NCBI RefSeq assembly: GCF_014699035.1
Contig: NZ_JACXAA010000028.1
Span: 1 to 44,161 of the forward strand
Origin: Spirosoma validum
GTDB lineage: Bacteria; Bacteroidota; Bacteroidia; Cytophagales; Spirosomataceae
Reading direction: 5' to 3'
Length of the DNA stretch: 44,161 nucleotides
Shown here: positions 23,939 through 32,105 of the stretch, in pieces
Layout of the letters: each line of letters starts with the position of its first letter
Position numbering within the stretch: position 1 is the first letter of the stretch
The notes under the pieces: generated by a model
Seen by the model: the letters and a program-made list of their open reading frames with translations, nothing else
Database searches by the model: none
Told to the model about the DNA's origin: nothing
Program-made: the position numbers and the translations under genes

Positions 23939-24287
23939 TAACTCCTAGATCGTCCAAGCCCATTGATACTAGTGTATCGATGAGTGAGTTCATCTGGTCT
24001 TGGCTCTAACTAGGGATACTGTCTAGGCGTTTAGTCTGCAAATAATAGAGTAAGCGGTTTAATTCAATCAGCAGCCCACTATCCCTATTGAACGCATCTG
24101 CTTGCCACCTGGATGAGACTAAATCCGTTAACATCTACTGAGCAATAGCTAAATGACGAGTTAGCATTTGCTGAAACGTTTTTTGCTTCAGCTCAGGTTT
24201 CTGACTTTCTAGCACATCAATGGTGCAGTGAATAATGCTGTGTTCACACCTTAGATCATGAACCAGCTGTCGTAACTCTTCTTCCAT
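23934..24287 (-). pseudogene. Small gene interrupted by two in-frame amber codons
   Basis: From ATG at 24287 one minus-strand frame reads 50 residues (MEEELRQLVHDLRCEHSI..., ending LTRHLAIAQ), TAG (24135-24137), 42 residues (MLTDLVSSRWQADAF..., ending LDSIPS), TAG (24006-24008), 23 residues (SQDQMNSLIDTLVSMGLDDL, then GVN), then a final TAG at 23934. All three parts have helical, protein-like composition and no frameshift separates them. If both internal TAGs were once CAG (Gln), the product would be 117 residues. TAG is used as an ordinary stop elsewhere here (e.g. the gene ending at 2756), so decay is the simpler reading. Family not recognised. Confidence 0.45.
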
Positions 24288-24579
24288 GATCCATATAAAT
24301 AGCTGGGAGATTTTCTCTAAACACGACCAGTCGGAGAAAGTTATTATTTACAGCAGCTGGCCAACAGATGACGCCTTTGAGAACCAGCTTTTATCCTATT
24401 AAACCCAGCCTTTGCTGAGAATTCGTAGCAGCAACTCGATTGCCGATAAAGTTAATAGCTGTCAAAATCAATCAGTAACATACGTTAACCCTGTTACCTT
24501 TTAATCTTGATGGGTATTTATGTAGATGAATCATACAGGTTAAACTCAATCTCTATTTTTTCTCCATAATACGACTTAT
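24288..24579. other. Intergenic region upstream of the seven-repeat lipoprotein
   Basis: About 290 bp, AT-rich towards the start codon at 24580. No convincing gene or hairpin; expected to carry the promoter of the downstream gene. Confidence 0.4.
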
Positions 24580-26196
24580 ATGAACTATCTGAAACGATTT
24601 ACCTTACTGGTGTGCTTATTGGGCCTGCTAGTGGATTGCAAGAACGGAGCACCCGTAGACGGGATACAACCCCCTACGGTTCCTACGGCTTCCTTCACCG
24701 TAACCAACGATGGTTGCATAGCCCCCTGTGCACCGACCTTCACCAGTACCTCCCCAAACGCCACCTCCTATGTTTGGGAGATCGACGGCAGTCGTGTATC
24801 GACCGATGCCACTTTCACGCGGCAGTTTACTACGGCAGGTACATATACCGTTAAATTCACAGCGGCCAACAGTGTTGGTATCAACAGTAGCCAGAAGACG
24901 ATAACGATCAATAAACCGGCAACTCCGGTGGTTAATAAAGTGTGGGATAAAACCTTTGGTGGCAAAGACAATGATGGTCCACGCTCGATGGTAGCTACCT
25001 CAGACGGCGGTTTTCTGGTAGGGGGCTCTTCTAGCTCTGGTCAAGACGGCAATAAGTCCGATCCCAAACGAGGACAAAATGATATGTGGGTAGTGAAGAT
25101 CGATGGAAATGGAAACAAACTCTGGGATAAAACATTCGGCGGCACTGGTAGTGATGCCCTATCCACTATATTGGCCACATCGGATGGTGGGTTTCTACTG
25201 GGGGGCAATTCTGATTCCGGTCAGGAGGGTAATAAGTCCGCTTTAAACAAAGGAGATTCTGATATGTGGTTGGTGAAGATTGATGGAAGTGGCAATAAAC
25301 TCTGGGATAAAACCTTCGGCGGCAGGAATTCAGATTATCTATCCGCTATGGTGGCCACCTCGGATGGGGGTTTTCTACTGGGCGGTGATTCTTTCTCCGA
25401 CCAGATTTTCGATAAGTCCGATCCTAACCGAGGACGCTTTGATTACTGGGTGGTGAAGATCGATATGAGTGGGACCAAATTGTGGGATAAAACCTTTGGC
25501 GGCAGTGCTAATGAAAGTCTGTACTCTATGGTAGCTACCTCAGATGGGGGCTTTCTGCTGGGGGGCGATTCTAGCTCCGGTCAGGATGGCAATAAGTCCG
25601 ATCCCAATCGAGGGGGAGGAGGTTCTGATATGTGGTTGGTGAAGATTGACAGGAATGGGACCAAATTGTGGGATAAAACCTTTGGCGGCAGTGCCGATGA
25701 TTACCTGTACACTATGGTAGCCACCTCGGATGGGGGAGTTCTATTGGGTGGCCTTTCTAAATCCGGTCAGGATGGCAATAAGTCCGATCCTAACCGAGGA
25801 CAAGGTGATATGTGGTTGGTAAAGATCGATGGGAATGGGACTAAATTGTGGGATAAAACCTTTGGCGGTAGTTCCAGTGATGAACTACGTTCTCTGGTAG
25901 CCACCTCAGATGGGGGGTTTCTGCTGGGGGGTACTTCCGGCCCCACTCAGGATGGTAATAAGTCCGATCTCTACCGAGGAGCTAGTGATTACTGGTTGGT
26001 GAGGATCGATGGTGGTGGCAATAAACTCTGGGATAAAACCTTTGGCGGTGGTAGCAATGATATAATGTATTCACTGTTAGTCACTTCGGACGGAGGCTTT
26101 TCGCTAGCGGGTACTTCTAGATCCGATCAGGATGGCGATAAGTTCGATCCCTACCGAGGAGGAGATTATGATTACTGGGTAGTGAAGGTCAAATAA
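24580..26196 (+). CDS. PKD-domain protein with seven 60-residue repeats
   Basis: A 538-residue exported protein. The N-terminus MNYLKRFTLLVCLLGLLVDC is a signal peptide, possibly with a lipobox (Cys preceded by Asp, as in the ORF at 23364). A PKD-like domain spans about 36-110 (ASFTVTNDGC to SQKTITINK). Residues about 120-538 are seven near-identical units of about 60 residues: LWDKTFGG, then ATSDGGFLLGG, then SGQDGNKSDPNRG, then D(M/Y)W(L/V)VKIDGNG. Seven units suggest a closed propeller. Homologous repeat proteins in Bacteroidetes often end with a type IX sorting domain; here the protein stops right after repeat seven (DYWVVKVK), so it is probably held by its N-terminal lipid if at all. Function unknown. 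Confidence 0.82.
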   Translation: MNYLKRFTLLVCLLGLLVDCKNGAPVDGIQPPTVPTASFTVTNDGCIAPCAPTFTSTSPNATSYVWEIDGSRVSTDATFTRQFTTAGTYTVKFTAANSVGINSSQKTITINKPATPVVNKVWDKTFGGKDNDGPRSMVATSDGGFLVGGSSSSGQDGNKSDPKRGQNDMWVVKIDGNGNKLWDKTFGGTGSDALSTILATSDGGFLLGGNSDSGQEGNKSALNKGDSDMWLVKIDGSGNKLWDKTFGGRNSDYLSAMVATSDGGFLLGGDSFSDQIFDKSDPNRGRFDYWVVKIDMSGTKLWDKTFGGSANESLYSMVATSDGGFLLGGDSSSGQDGNKSDPNRGGGGSDMWLVKIDRNGTKLWDKTFGGSADDYLYTMVATSDGGVLLGGLSKSGQDGNKSDPNRGQGDMWLVKIDGNGTKLWDKTFGGSSSDELRSLVATSDGGFLLGGTSGPTQDGNKSDLYRGASDYWLVRIDGGGNKLWDKTFGGGSNDIMYSLLVTSDGGFSLAGTSRSDQDGDKFDPYRGGDYDYWVVKVK

Positions 26197-26250
26197 CTAA
26201 ATTTCTCACAATCAGCATTCACATCAAAGTCAATTTGCTTTATAATGCCA

Positions 26251-26309
26251 ATTGCTTTGCAACAAAAAAGGGAGACCAGTTAAGTCTCCCTTTTTTGTTG
26301 CAAAGCAAT
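26251..26309. terminator. Very long bidirectional terminator hairpin
   Basis: Perfect 26-bp stem (26251-26276 with 26284-26309; core GCAACAAAAAAGGGAGAC) and a 7-nt loop CAGTTAA. A and T runs lie inside the stem. It ends the seven-repeat gene about 55 bp past its stop and could also stop minus-strand transcripts. Confidence 0.85.
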
Positions 26310-26336
26310 ATTCTCAAGAATTCAGAACATTAAGGA

Positions 26337-26477
26337 TTATGGGTTGGCCGATGTGTTCGATGATGCGCTGGTCGACTCGGGTGGGAATACCTGTTTACCT
26401 TTCGGTTTCCAGCCTATCTCTGCTTTTATCTCCTTAATCCACAATTCAACTACCTCAATTGAAACACCGTTGTACAT
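26337..26477 (-). CDS. Possible small ORF or gene remnant
   Basis: A 46-residue frame (MYNGVSIEVVELWIKEIKAE, continuing IGWKPKGKQVFPPE and a Ser/Thr/Asn-rich tail). The frame stays open upstream for about 22 more codons with no start. The helix plus basic segment looks protein-like, and it lies directly downstream of the broken recombinase on the same strand, so it may be the C-terminal piece of a lost gene. Family not recognised. Confidence 0.25.
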   Translation of the reverse strand: MYNGVSIEVVELWIKEIKAEIGWKPKGKQVFPPESTSASSNTSANP

Positions 26478-26612
26478 CGTTGAAAATCTTGGTTGCCAAC
26501 TATAGCTTGTATTTAAATTTCGATGTTTCAGGTGTTTAAGTATTCAGGCAAGTTTTAGCCTAAATCAATAGTCAAATACGTCGAACAGAACACCCATTTT
26601 ATAAAGCAACCG

Positions 26613-27195
26613 TTATGTTACTTCTTGCCAAGATAAGTATCGGTAAACTGTCGCTCGGCTTAGGTGAAACAACTGACCAATCTCTAAAATCGTATGGGTT
26701 TTAAGAGTATGCATCGACTTCACGGCCCGTGCCTTTGTTTGGGCTTCGGCCGAGAGTCCTTTTGGTCGTCCGCCGATGCGTCCCCTAGCACGTGCCGCCG
26801 CCAAACCGGCTTTAGTTCGTTCGCGGATCATATCTCGTTCGAACTCAGCCAGCGACGCAAACAGATTAAACACTAATCGTCCTTGAGCGGTCGTAGTATC
26901 AATGGCGTCATTCAAACTACGAAATCCGATCGCTCCGGCGACCCGGTCCTTTAATTTGAAAGTCATTGGTCAATGTAAATAGCTCTTTTAGTGATCTACC
27001 TAGCCGATCCAGTTTCCAAACTATAATTGTATCTCCTTCTCGAAGGACCTCTAATAGCTTTTGAAGTTGCGGTCGTACTTTGGCTGAAGACACCTTTTCT
27101 TGAAATATTTTCTGACAACCTGCTTTTTTGAGGTCATCCAACTGGAGAGCTAGGTTCTGATCCTGAGTAGACACGCGTGCATATCCAAATAGCAT
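26613..27195 (-). pseudogene. Serine recombinase (resolvase/invertase), broken by a 16-bp insertion
   Basis: Two overlapping frames together match the intact paralogue at 34789-35355 along its whole length. The first (start 27195) gives MLFGYARVSTQDQNLALQL through NDFQIKG; the second gives IGFRSLNDAIDTTTAQGRL through the C-terminal helix-turn-helix ILEIGQLFHLSRATVYRYL. Between GGA (Gly) and ATC (Ile) lie 16 extra bases, CGCTCCGGCGACCCGG on the plus strand at 26931-26946, which shift the frame. The catalytic Ser (S9) and the ERxRTKAGLAAARARGRIGG linker are kept. By eye it differs from the paralogue at about 21 of 188 residues. Transcribed away from the toxin-antitoxin pair at 27569. Confidence 0.88.
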
Positions 27196-27228
27196 AGTAG
27201 TACTTCAAAAAGGTTTGATGAATAAATC

Positions 27229-27286
27229 ATGGTTTTTATGAAGATGCAATAGCCTGATTATGAGTTGAATTTTCATTAAAAACCAT
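27229..27286. repeat. Inverted repeat in recombinase/antitoxin intergenic region 1
   Basis: ATGGTTTTTA (27229-27238) pairs with TAAAAACCAT (27277-27286). The left side runs into TTATGAAGATGC, a 12-mer found at the equivalent place of module 2 (35475-35486). A possible recombinase site. Confidence 0.45.
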
Positions 27287-27325
27287 CTTCTTTCACCACG
27301 CTCCAGAAGTAGATCATAAAACCTA

Positions 27326-27358
27326 TTTGTCACAAAGGAGCATCTTTTTTGAGATTGG
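27326..27358 (+). repeat. Dispersed ~34-bp repeat, copy D
   Basis: TTTGTCACAAAGGAGCAT, then TTTTTTGAGATTGG. A degenerate member of the family at 36551 and 42320, here in the recombinase/antitoxin intergenic space. Confidence 0.5.
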
Positions 27359-27510
27359 GATACCGGTAACGATAACTACTTATTTGAGGAATATTGTTAG
27401 GTGAAGTCATGCCTAGCCACCCCGCCTTCATCTATTCTCGTTGACTAAACGAGGTATAATTAAAACATACAGATTAACATGTTTGAGTTGTATGTAGGGT
27501 GAGAAACTTT

Positions 27511-27550
27511 TAGTGCAAATTTGCCATTTATAATGTGTAGTTTTGCACTA
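27511..27550 (+). promoter_or_regulatory. Toxin-antitoxin promoter with inverted-repeat operator
   Basis: TAGTGCAAA (27511-27519) and TTTGCACTA (27542-27550) form a perfect 9-bp inverted repeat. The right arm overlaps TAGTTTTG (27538-27545), a match to the Bacteroidetes -7 box TAnnTTTG, and TTTG at about 27520 is a candidate -33 element, slightly closer than usual. The start codon is at 27569. The layout fits self-repression by the antitoxin. Confidence 0.6.
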
Positions 27551-27568
27551 TACATTCATACCTAGCTT

Positions 27569-28099
27569 ATGCAAGCGGTTCTGCCAGTTACCAGCCTTAT
27601 TAGCCAAGCCCGACAAGGTGTCTTGCGCCGACGCGTCGATGAAGTCGCTCGCCTGGTGGGACTCACCGATAAAGAGATGGCCCGTATCCTGAACATGTCC
27701 ATCAGAGGCCTGCATGGCAAAGCCACGGCGACACGATTGAGTTTGGCCGCTAGTGAACGACTCTTATTGCTGGAGCGACTCGTCCAGCGAGGCCTTTCCG
27801 TCTTTGACGGACGAGCCGACCTGCTGGTTCGTTGGTTACGTACGCCACTGGCTGAATTGGCCTACCGTCCAGAGACGGACTTGAATCTTGAACTAATCGC
27901 CCCTGGCTCCCTTCGAGATATGGGGAGCTTTAGTCAACCCATTGAGCAGACTACTCAGCCAGCTATCAAAGAAACGCCCCTTGCGTTGTCTAATGACTCA
28001 GTGGTAGCCCAATCTCCTCTAGCTGTACTGGATACGGTATCAGGTTTCTCACTGGCCGAAGATGTACTGGGTCGCATCGAGTGGGGCCTAGTAGGGTAA
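27569..28099 (+). CDS. Xre/MbcA/ParS-type antitoxin (DUF2384-like)
   Basis: A 176-residue predicted antitoxin and DNA-binding repressor. The N-terminal helix-turn-helix region (about 15-60: QGVLRRRVDEVARLVGLTDK, EMARILNMS, LSLAASERLLLLERL) matches Xre-like antitoxins of RES toxins. The C-terminal toxin-binding segment is PLAVLDTVSGFSLAEDVLGR, then IEWGLVG. Relative to the module-2 antitoxin (142 residues) it has about 35-40 extra residues between the two parts (around 110-148: SLRDMGSFSQPIEQTTQPAI and similar), low in structure. It ends 4 bp before the toxin gene, so the two are co-translated. Confidence 0.88.
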   Translation: MQAVLPVTSLISQARQGVLRRRVDEVARLVGLTDKEMARILNMSIRGLHGKATATRLSLAASERLLLLERLVQRGLSVFDGRADLLVRWLRTPLAELAYRPETDLNLELIAPGSLRDMGSFSQPIEQTTQPAIKETPLALSNDSVVAQSPLAVLDTVSGFSLAEDVLGRIEWGLVG

Positions 28100-28103
28100 G
28101 ACA

Positions 28104-28571
28104 ATGGACGTCTATCGTATTAACAAAGAGCCTTACCATCAGGAGCCATTATCCGTTGTGGGAAGCCATCGACATGGGGGCCGCTGGAATCCCAAAGGTA
28201 TGGGAATCCTGTATACCAGTCGTACACCCGAACTGGCTCTGCTGGAAACATTAGTGCATTTACCTCCCTTAACTTTAGCCGAACTGCCTCAACTGTGGTT
28301 AAGTAGGCTGCGTTTGCCTGTCGAAGCTGACAGTATTTTTTGGCTTGATCCGAGCAAGCTACCGGCTTATTGGAAGAGTGGTACTTTAGGCGAAACCCAA
28401 ACGATCCTAACCGAATGGTTGCAAGCCCCATTTTGCTTAGCCATAGCGGTACCATCGGTCATCTTGGAGATGTCGTACAATCTCTTGTTGCACCCCCAAC
28501 ATGCTTCCTTTGCGGAAGTGGAGGTCATTGGTCAATCTCCCATACCACTCGATAGTCGACTGCGTAAATGA
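28104..28571 (+). CDS. RES-domain toxin (NAD+ phosphorylase family)
   Basis: A 155-residue RES protein. Motifs are HGGRWNPKGMGILYTS (Arg/Gly motif), LALLETLVHL (conserved Glu) and SYNLLLHPQHASF, with PVEADSIFWLDPSKLPAYW between. Characterised RES toxins deplete NAD+ in the cell and are held inactive by the partner encoded just upstream. Length is normal. The module-2 toxin at 36063 has the same length and the same motifs but is clearly diverged. Confidence 0.9.
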   Translation: MDVYRINKEPYHQEPLSVVGSHRHGGRWNPKGMGILYTSRTPELALLETLVHLPPLTLAELPQLWLSRLRLPVEADSIFWLDPSKLPAYWKSGTLGETQTILTEWLQAPFCLAIAVPSVILEMSYNLLLHPQHASFAEVEVIGQSPIPLDSRLRK

Positions 28572-28942
28572 GCGTTTGTTGAGAATAATCAGATTGACGC
28601 CGAAGACTGACTGCTTCGTGAAGGACTATCTCTATAAATACTCATCATAAATGCAACGATCATAAATTACTCATCTCATTTTGGGGTGCGTTAAAAGGGA
28701 CAGACCTATCACGCTCAACTGGAAATCTGAATTGAACCCCTTTGCCTCGGCTGGGAAACGGTCTAAGGCTTTAGTTTTACAAGGGTGTGACTAAAACAGA
28801 GGTCGCACACAGTCCATCGGAGCGGTGCGAGGGAAATCCTGCCTTCACAGACAGCAGGGTTTTTTAGTATACCAGCCCCAGTGAGAGAAAGCTGACCCAA
28901 GGCGGTGACAAGTTGAGTAGGCGCGTCACGATCTAACCCTGA
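28572..28942. other. Intergenic region after toxin-antitoxin module 1
   Basis: About 370 bp with no supported gene. It contains the terminator-like hairpin at 28834-28867. Confidence 0.5.
28834..28867 (+). terminator. Terminator-like hairpin
   Basis: AAATCCTGC (28834-28842) pairs with GCAGGGTTT (28854-28862), one G-U pair, followed by a T run. About 260 bp past the toxin stop. Confidence 0.55.
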
Positions 28943-29356
28943 CTAGCCAGTCAAGCCCGCCAACCACCAAAGACGAATCCGTTGCGCAACGCTAACCAGG
29001 CCGGCATAGCTAGTGGGTTTGGTGATCAATGCCTCTGCTCCCAATTCCTTGGCCCGTTCTTGATCGGCGGCCGCTTGGGAGGTCGTCAGGATGAACACCG
29101 GAATCGATTGATACCGGGCCGATTGCTTGAGCTGGGCCAGCACTTCAAAACCATTCATCCGGGGCATATTCAAATCCAGCAGCATGACCGAGGGCAAAGC
29201 CTCCAGTGAACCAAATAACTCAAAAGCTTGCTGGCCACTTGCCACGGCATACACCTGGGTAGCGGGCAAATCGGTTTGGAAAGCTTTTTGTGTCAAAAAC
29301 CGGTCGTCATCATCATCATCAATAACAAATATAGAAAGAGTTGGCGGCAAGCTCAT
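28943..29356 (-). CDS. Response regulator receiver protein (Rcp1-like)
   Basis: A 137-residue receiver-only protein. The acidic cluster is at D13-D18 (IFVIDDDDDDR), the phospho-acceptor D61 is in VMLLDLNMPRMNG, and the late Thr and Lys lie in VFILTTSQAA and ALITKPTS. The frame extends upstream to 29419, but the ATG at 29356 (MSLPPTL) gives the normal family N-terminus. The run of six Asp is encoded by repeated GATGAT triplets. No kinase is adjacent. Confidence 0.88.
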   Translation of the reverse strand: MSLPPTLSIFVIDDDDDDRFLTQKAFQTDLPATQVYAVASGQQAFELFGSLEALPSVMLLDLNMPRMNGFEVLAQLKQSARYQSIPVFILTTSQAAADQERAKELGAEALITKPTSYAGLVSVAQRIRLWWLAGLTG

Positions 29357-29786
29357 TAAATGTGGGTGGGCAGTAATTGATAGAGTAAATATACTCAGGC
29401 ATACGATATAACTGTTCATTTAGATTTCCCCGATTACGTATAAATCTAATCCTTTCTAATCCTTATTATTAGCCTTACGTGACAGTGCCATAACGAAATC
29501 ACAAGTCCTAATTACCTGGTGATGAGTCCATATCCAGACAGCTCGTCAGCAACGATCACGGAAAAGCAGAAATCAACAGGTTGAGCAATCAGATACCCGA
29601 ATTTGAGTACAATCACCTACATATATTTAGTGTTTTTACTCAATCATCGTGCAACTATGCAGTTGATTACCAATAAATTATATGTATATACATCAATTGG
29701 CACAGTTTTTAGTGCTACACATCGCTGAGTTGGCTACTCTAGCTTGCCGACCAGTCTATATTTTCCCAACTAACCCCGTTCCAAGC
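29357..29786. other. Divergent intergenic region
   Basis: About 430 bp between the receiver gene (minus) and the YtxH gene (plus). The only notable element is the 12-bp palindrome ATGTATATACAT at 29682-29693, flanked by CCAAT and ATTGG. Frames here look like upstream extensions, not genes. Confidence 0.4.
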
Positions 29787-30203
29787 ATGCATTTTCAACG
29801 ACGTAAGTATCCACATGACTCCATCGCTGACCATCCGTATCTGGCAGGCCTGTTAACTGGGATGGTCGCCGGTTTGACGGTTGGTTTTCTATTTGCTCCC
29901 CGGTCCGGTAAAGAACTGCGCAAACAGATCGTGGGCACAGTCAACGACCAGACCAAAGACCTTCAGCACCAATGGGATAAGACCAGCTGGCAAGCCAAGC
30001 AGACCATTAACACAATCAAAACCAACGTGGGCCTGGCGGCTGATGAAGCCGAGGACGAGTTTGGCCGATACGTCGATCGAGCTAGGCAGCAGGCTCACAA
30101 GGCCGAAAAAGAGGCCGACGAAGCATTGAAAGAAGCCGACCGTCTGGCCAGGGAGGCCAAGTCGTCCATCGATACGTTTAAAGATACCCGCAAGCTCGGT
30201 TAA
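29787..30203 (+). CDS. YtxH domain-containing protein
   Basis: A 138-residue protein with one N-terminal membrane helix (YLAGLLTGMVAGLTVGFLFA) directly followed by the YtxH signature APRSGKELRKQI. The rest is a long charged amphipathic helix rich in Lys, Glu, Asp and Ala (about 60-135), probably coiled coil. These small membrane-anchored proteins are linked to stress in several phyla; their function is not defined. The frame opens at 29682, but the ATG at 29787 (MHFQRRKYPHD) fits the family. Confidence 0.85.
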   Translation: MHFQRRKYPHDSIADHPYLAGLLTGMVAGLTVGFLFAPRSGKELRKQIVGTVNDQTKDLQHQWDKTSWQAKQTINTIKTNVGLAADEAEDEFGRYVDRARQQAHKAEKEADEALKEADRLAREAKSSIDTFKDTRKLG

Positions 30204-30383
30204 TGAATGTTTCGACATTGATTAGTGCTTCTACTCGACCCAACCCTCTTGATCATCAAGGCCGGATCGACCCATCCCAGATTGAGTTAGATTAATTGTA
30301 ACCCACCCTGTTAGCTGGTTGGTAACCGATGGCTATCAATCAAGCGAGATTCACTTTACTACCCGTCAATTTTTGCATCAGCT

Positions 30384-31130
30384 ATGGGAAATATACTTGC
30401 CCGATTATTACTGTTCGTCCTGCCATTTAGCTCACCCTTCATGAGCCAGGGACAGGACTCCCTTACCACGGGCAGGCCTTTCCAGGCTAGCCACACGGTA
30501 TTTGCTGGCGTACAAATTCCTCTCAACTACACGCTGGGCTACCGCTACCAGTTTAGCAGGCGCTTATCCGTTCAGGCGCAGGGTGGTCTGATCGCAGCCC
30601 CCTTCGAGCAATATACACTCAAGCTCCTGGAAGGCTTTGGGCTGGACCCAGACCTCAGCCGGGTCATTGATCGTTCGTTCAGGCAGGGTAGCTCCGTGAG
30701 CCTGGGCGTCACGGTTCATGCCAACTCACCCTGGTATGGCACGCTATATGGCCAGTACATTCATTTTTCAGCGGGACCGATCACACCGGCTGATGGCCTG
30801 GGAATTTATTTCAACCAAGATTTTTCCGGTTTTAACCTGCTCAATTCACCATCTTTTGTCTTCAACCTACAGTCGAACCTCTGGGTTGCCGGTCTGCGGG
30901 TAGGGCGCTCGTTCCAGTTTGCCGACTCCCGTTTTGGCCTTAATACAGAGCTGGGACTGGGAAAAATTCTGACCACGAAAAACACGTTCTCGTCGAACCG
31001 GTCAGCCGTCGATGCCCTCGGCGTTACCCAGCGGCTATACGGCAATCTGGACAACGAGATCGACACCAAGCTTGGTCAGTATGGTTATTTGCCGACGCTT
31101 AACGTACTTCTCACCTATCGCTTGAACTAG
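30384..31130 (+). CDS. Putative outer-membrane beta-barrel protein
   Basis: A 248-residue exported protein with a signal peptide (1-24, ending FMSQGQ). The mature part has alternating strand patterns with aromatic girdles (YTLGYRYQFSRRLSVQAQGG, WYGTLYGQYIHFSAG, WVAGLRVGRSFQF, FGLNTELGLGKIL, GYLPTLNVLLTYRLN), typical of an 8- to 12-strand barrel. No named family recognised. It lies 24 bp before the LEA-like lipoprotein gene, so the two are probably co-transcribed. Confidence 0.65.
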   Translation: MGNILARLLLFVLPFSSPFMSQGQDSLTTGRPFQASHTVFAGVQIPLNYTLGYRYQFSRRLSVQAQGGLIAAPFEQYTLKLLEGFGLDPDLSRVIDRSFRQGSSVSLGVTVHANSPWYGTLYGQYIHFSAGPITPADGLGIYFNQDFSGFNLLNSPSFVFNLQSNLWVAGLRVGRSFQFADSRFGLNTELGLGKILTTKNTFSSNRSAVDALGVTQRLYGNLDNEIDTKLGQYGYLPTLNVLLTYRLN

Positions 31131-31154
31131 TCAACACTATACGCACGTACAACT

Positions 31155-31796
31155 ATGCGACACATTATTACAGCAATCCTGTTAGTCACCGCACCCCTGC
31201 TATTTTCCCGGTGCGGCATCAACCGGCAGGTTCAGCAGGCCAAAGGCTTGAGCAAAAGCAACTACGCCATCCTCTCGGCCGACAACATGACCATTGCCGG
31301 GTATGACATTCGGGAATTCAAAGACATGCGGGGGCTGGAAGACGTCAATCCACTTAACTACCCCCGAATTGCCGCTGGCCTGGTCAGTCACGATGTTCCC
31401 TTCCGGACGAACCTCAACGTAGAGATCACGAACCCGACCAACGACGTAGCAGCCATCAATCAGTTCGACTACAAGTTATTACTGGCTGGCAATGAACTGG
31501 CTTCGGGTACGGTCAATCAGCGGGTCGAAGTACCGGCAGGTGGCAAAACGATCGTCCCCATACCCGTAAACGCGAACGCGTACAGCCTGATCAGCAGTTC
31601 ATCGACACGGAACGCATTTGTCGATCTGGTTCGTAGCCTGGCCGGCAGCGATCAGGTTTCCCCGTCCCGGGTTACACTTAAAATAAAGCCAACGTTGCTG
31701 CTTGGCAACAAGGAGGTTAAATACCCCGGCTATATTGACATCGACAAGGAGATTACCCGGGATATGCTTTCCCCAAGCAACAAACCAGCACCGTAG
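31155..31796 (+). CDS. LEA type 2-like lipoprotein
   Basis: A 213-residue protein with a lipoprotein-type N-terminus (LLVTAPLLFSRC, Arg at -1 is not ideal). The central region NLNVEITNPTNDVAAINQFD and KLLLAGNELASGTVNQRVEV, then VPAGGKTIVPIPV, matches the LEA-14/WHy fold, a beta-sandwich found in periplasmic or surface proteins of many bacteria. Role unknown; probably works with the barrel protein encoded just upstream. Confidence 0.7.
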   Translation: MRHIITAILLVTAPLLFSRCGINRQVQQAKGLSKSNYAILSADNMTIAGYDIREFKDMRGLEDVNPLNYPRIAAGLVSHDVPFRTNLNVEITNPTNDVAAINQFDYKLLLAGNELASGTVNQRVEVPAGGKTIVPIPVNANAYSLISSSSTRNAFVDLVRSLAGSDQVSPSRVTLKIKPTLLLGNKEVKYPGYIDIDKEITRDMLSPSNKPAP

Positions 31797-32105
31797 CCAA
31801 CGCACGAAGGACTGAATTCTGAGTCCTAACCCGACAAGCGACACTAAAACGGCGCGAGTCGCGTATGGCCATAGATGAGGAATGACCACCAACTTGTCTA
31901 GCTTGCGCTGTCGGGGCCTAGTGCTTTGGTAAATCATAGGCTGCTCCGGCTATTTGGCTCAAATGCTTAGTTGATACCAGCCAGCCCGGGAACACTATCT
32001 TATCTAGCGACAAATAGCCTCATCGTCTCAATTGGGAGCGTATTACGAGATTAAGGCAAATGTTATTTATCTGCTTACCCCTCGTCTACATGGCTGACTA
32101 AATCA
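31797..32105. other. Convergent intergenic region
   Basis: About 310 bp between the LEA-like gene and the convergent permease gene. I see no gene and no strong terminator. Confidence 0.45.

Noticed and set aside
28120..28455. 111-codon minus frame inside the RES toxin
   Set aside because: Antisense to a conserved toxin with clear motifs.
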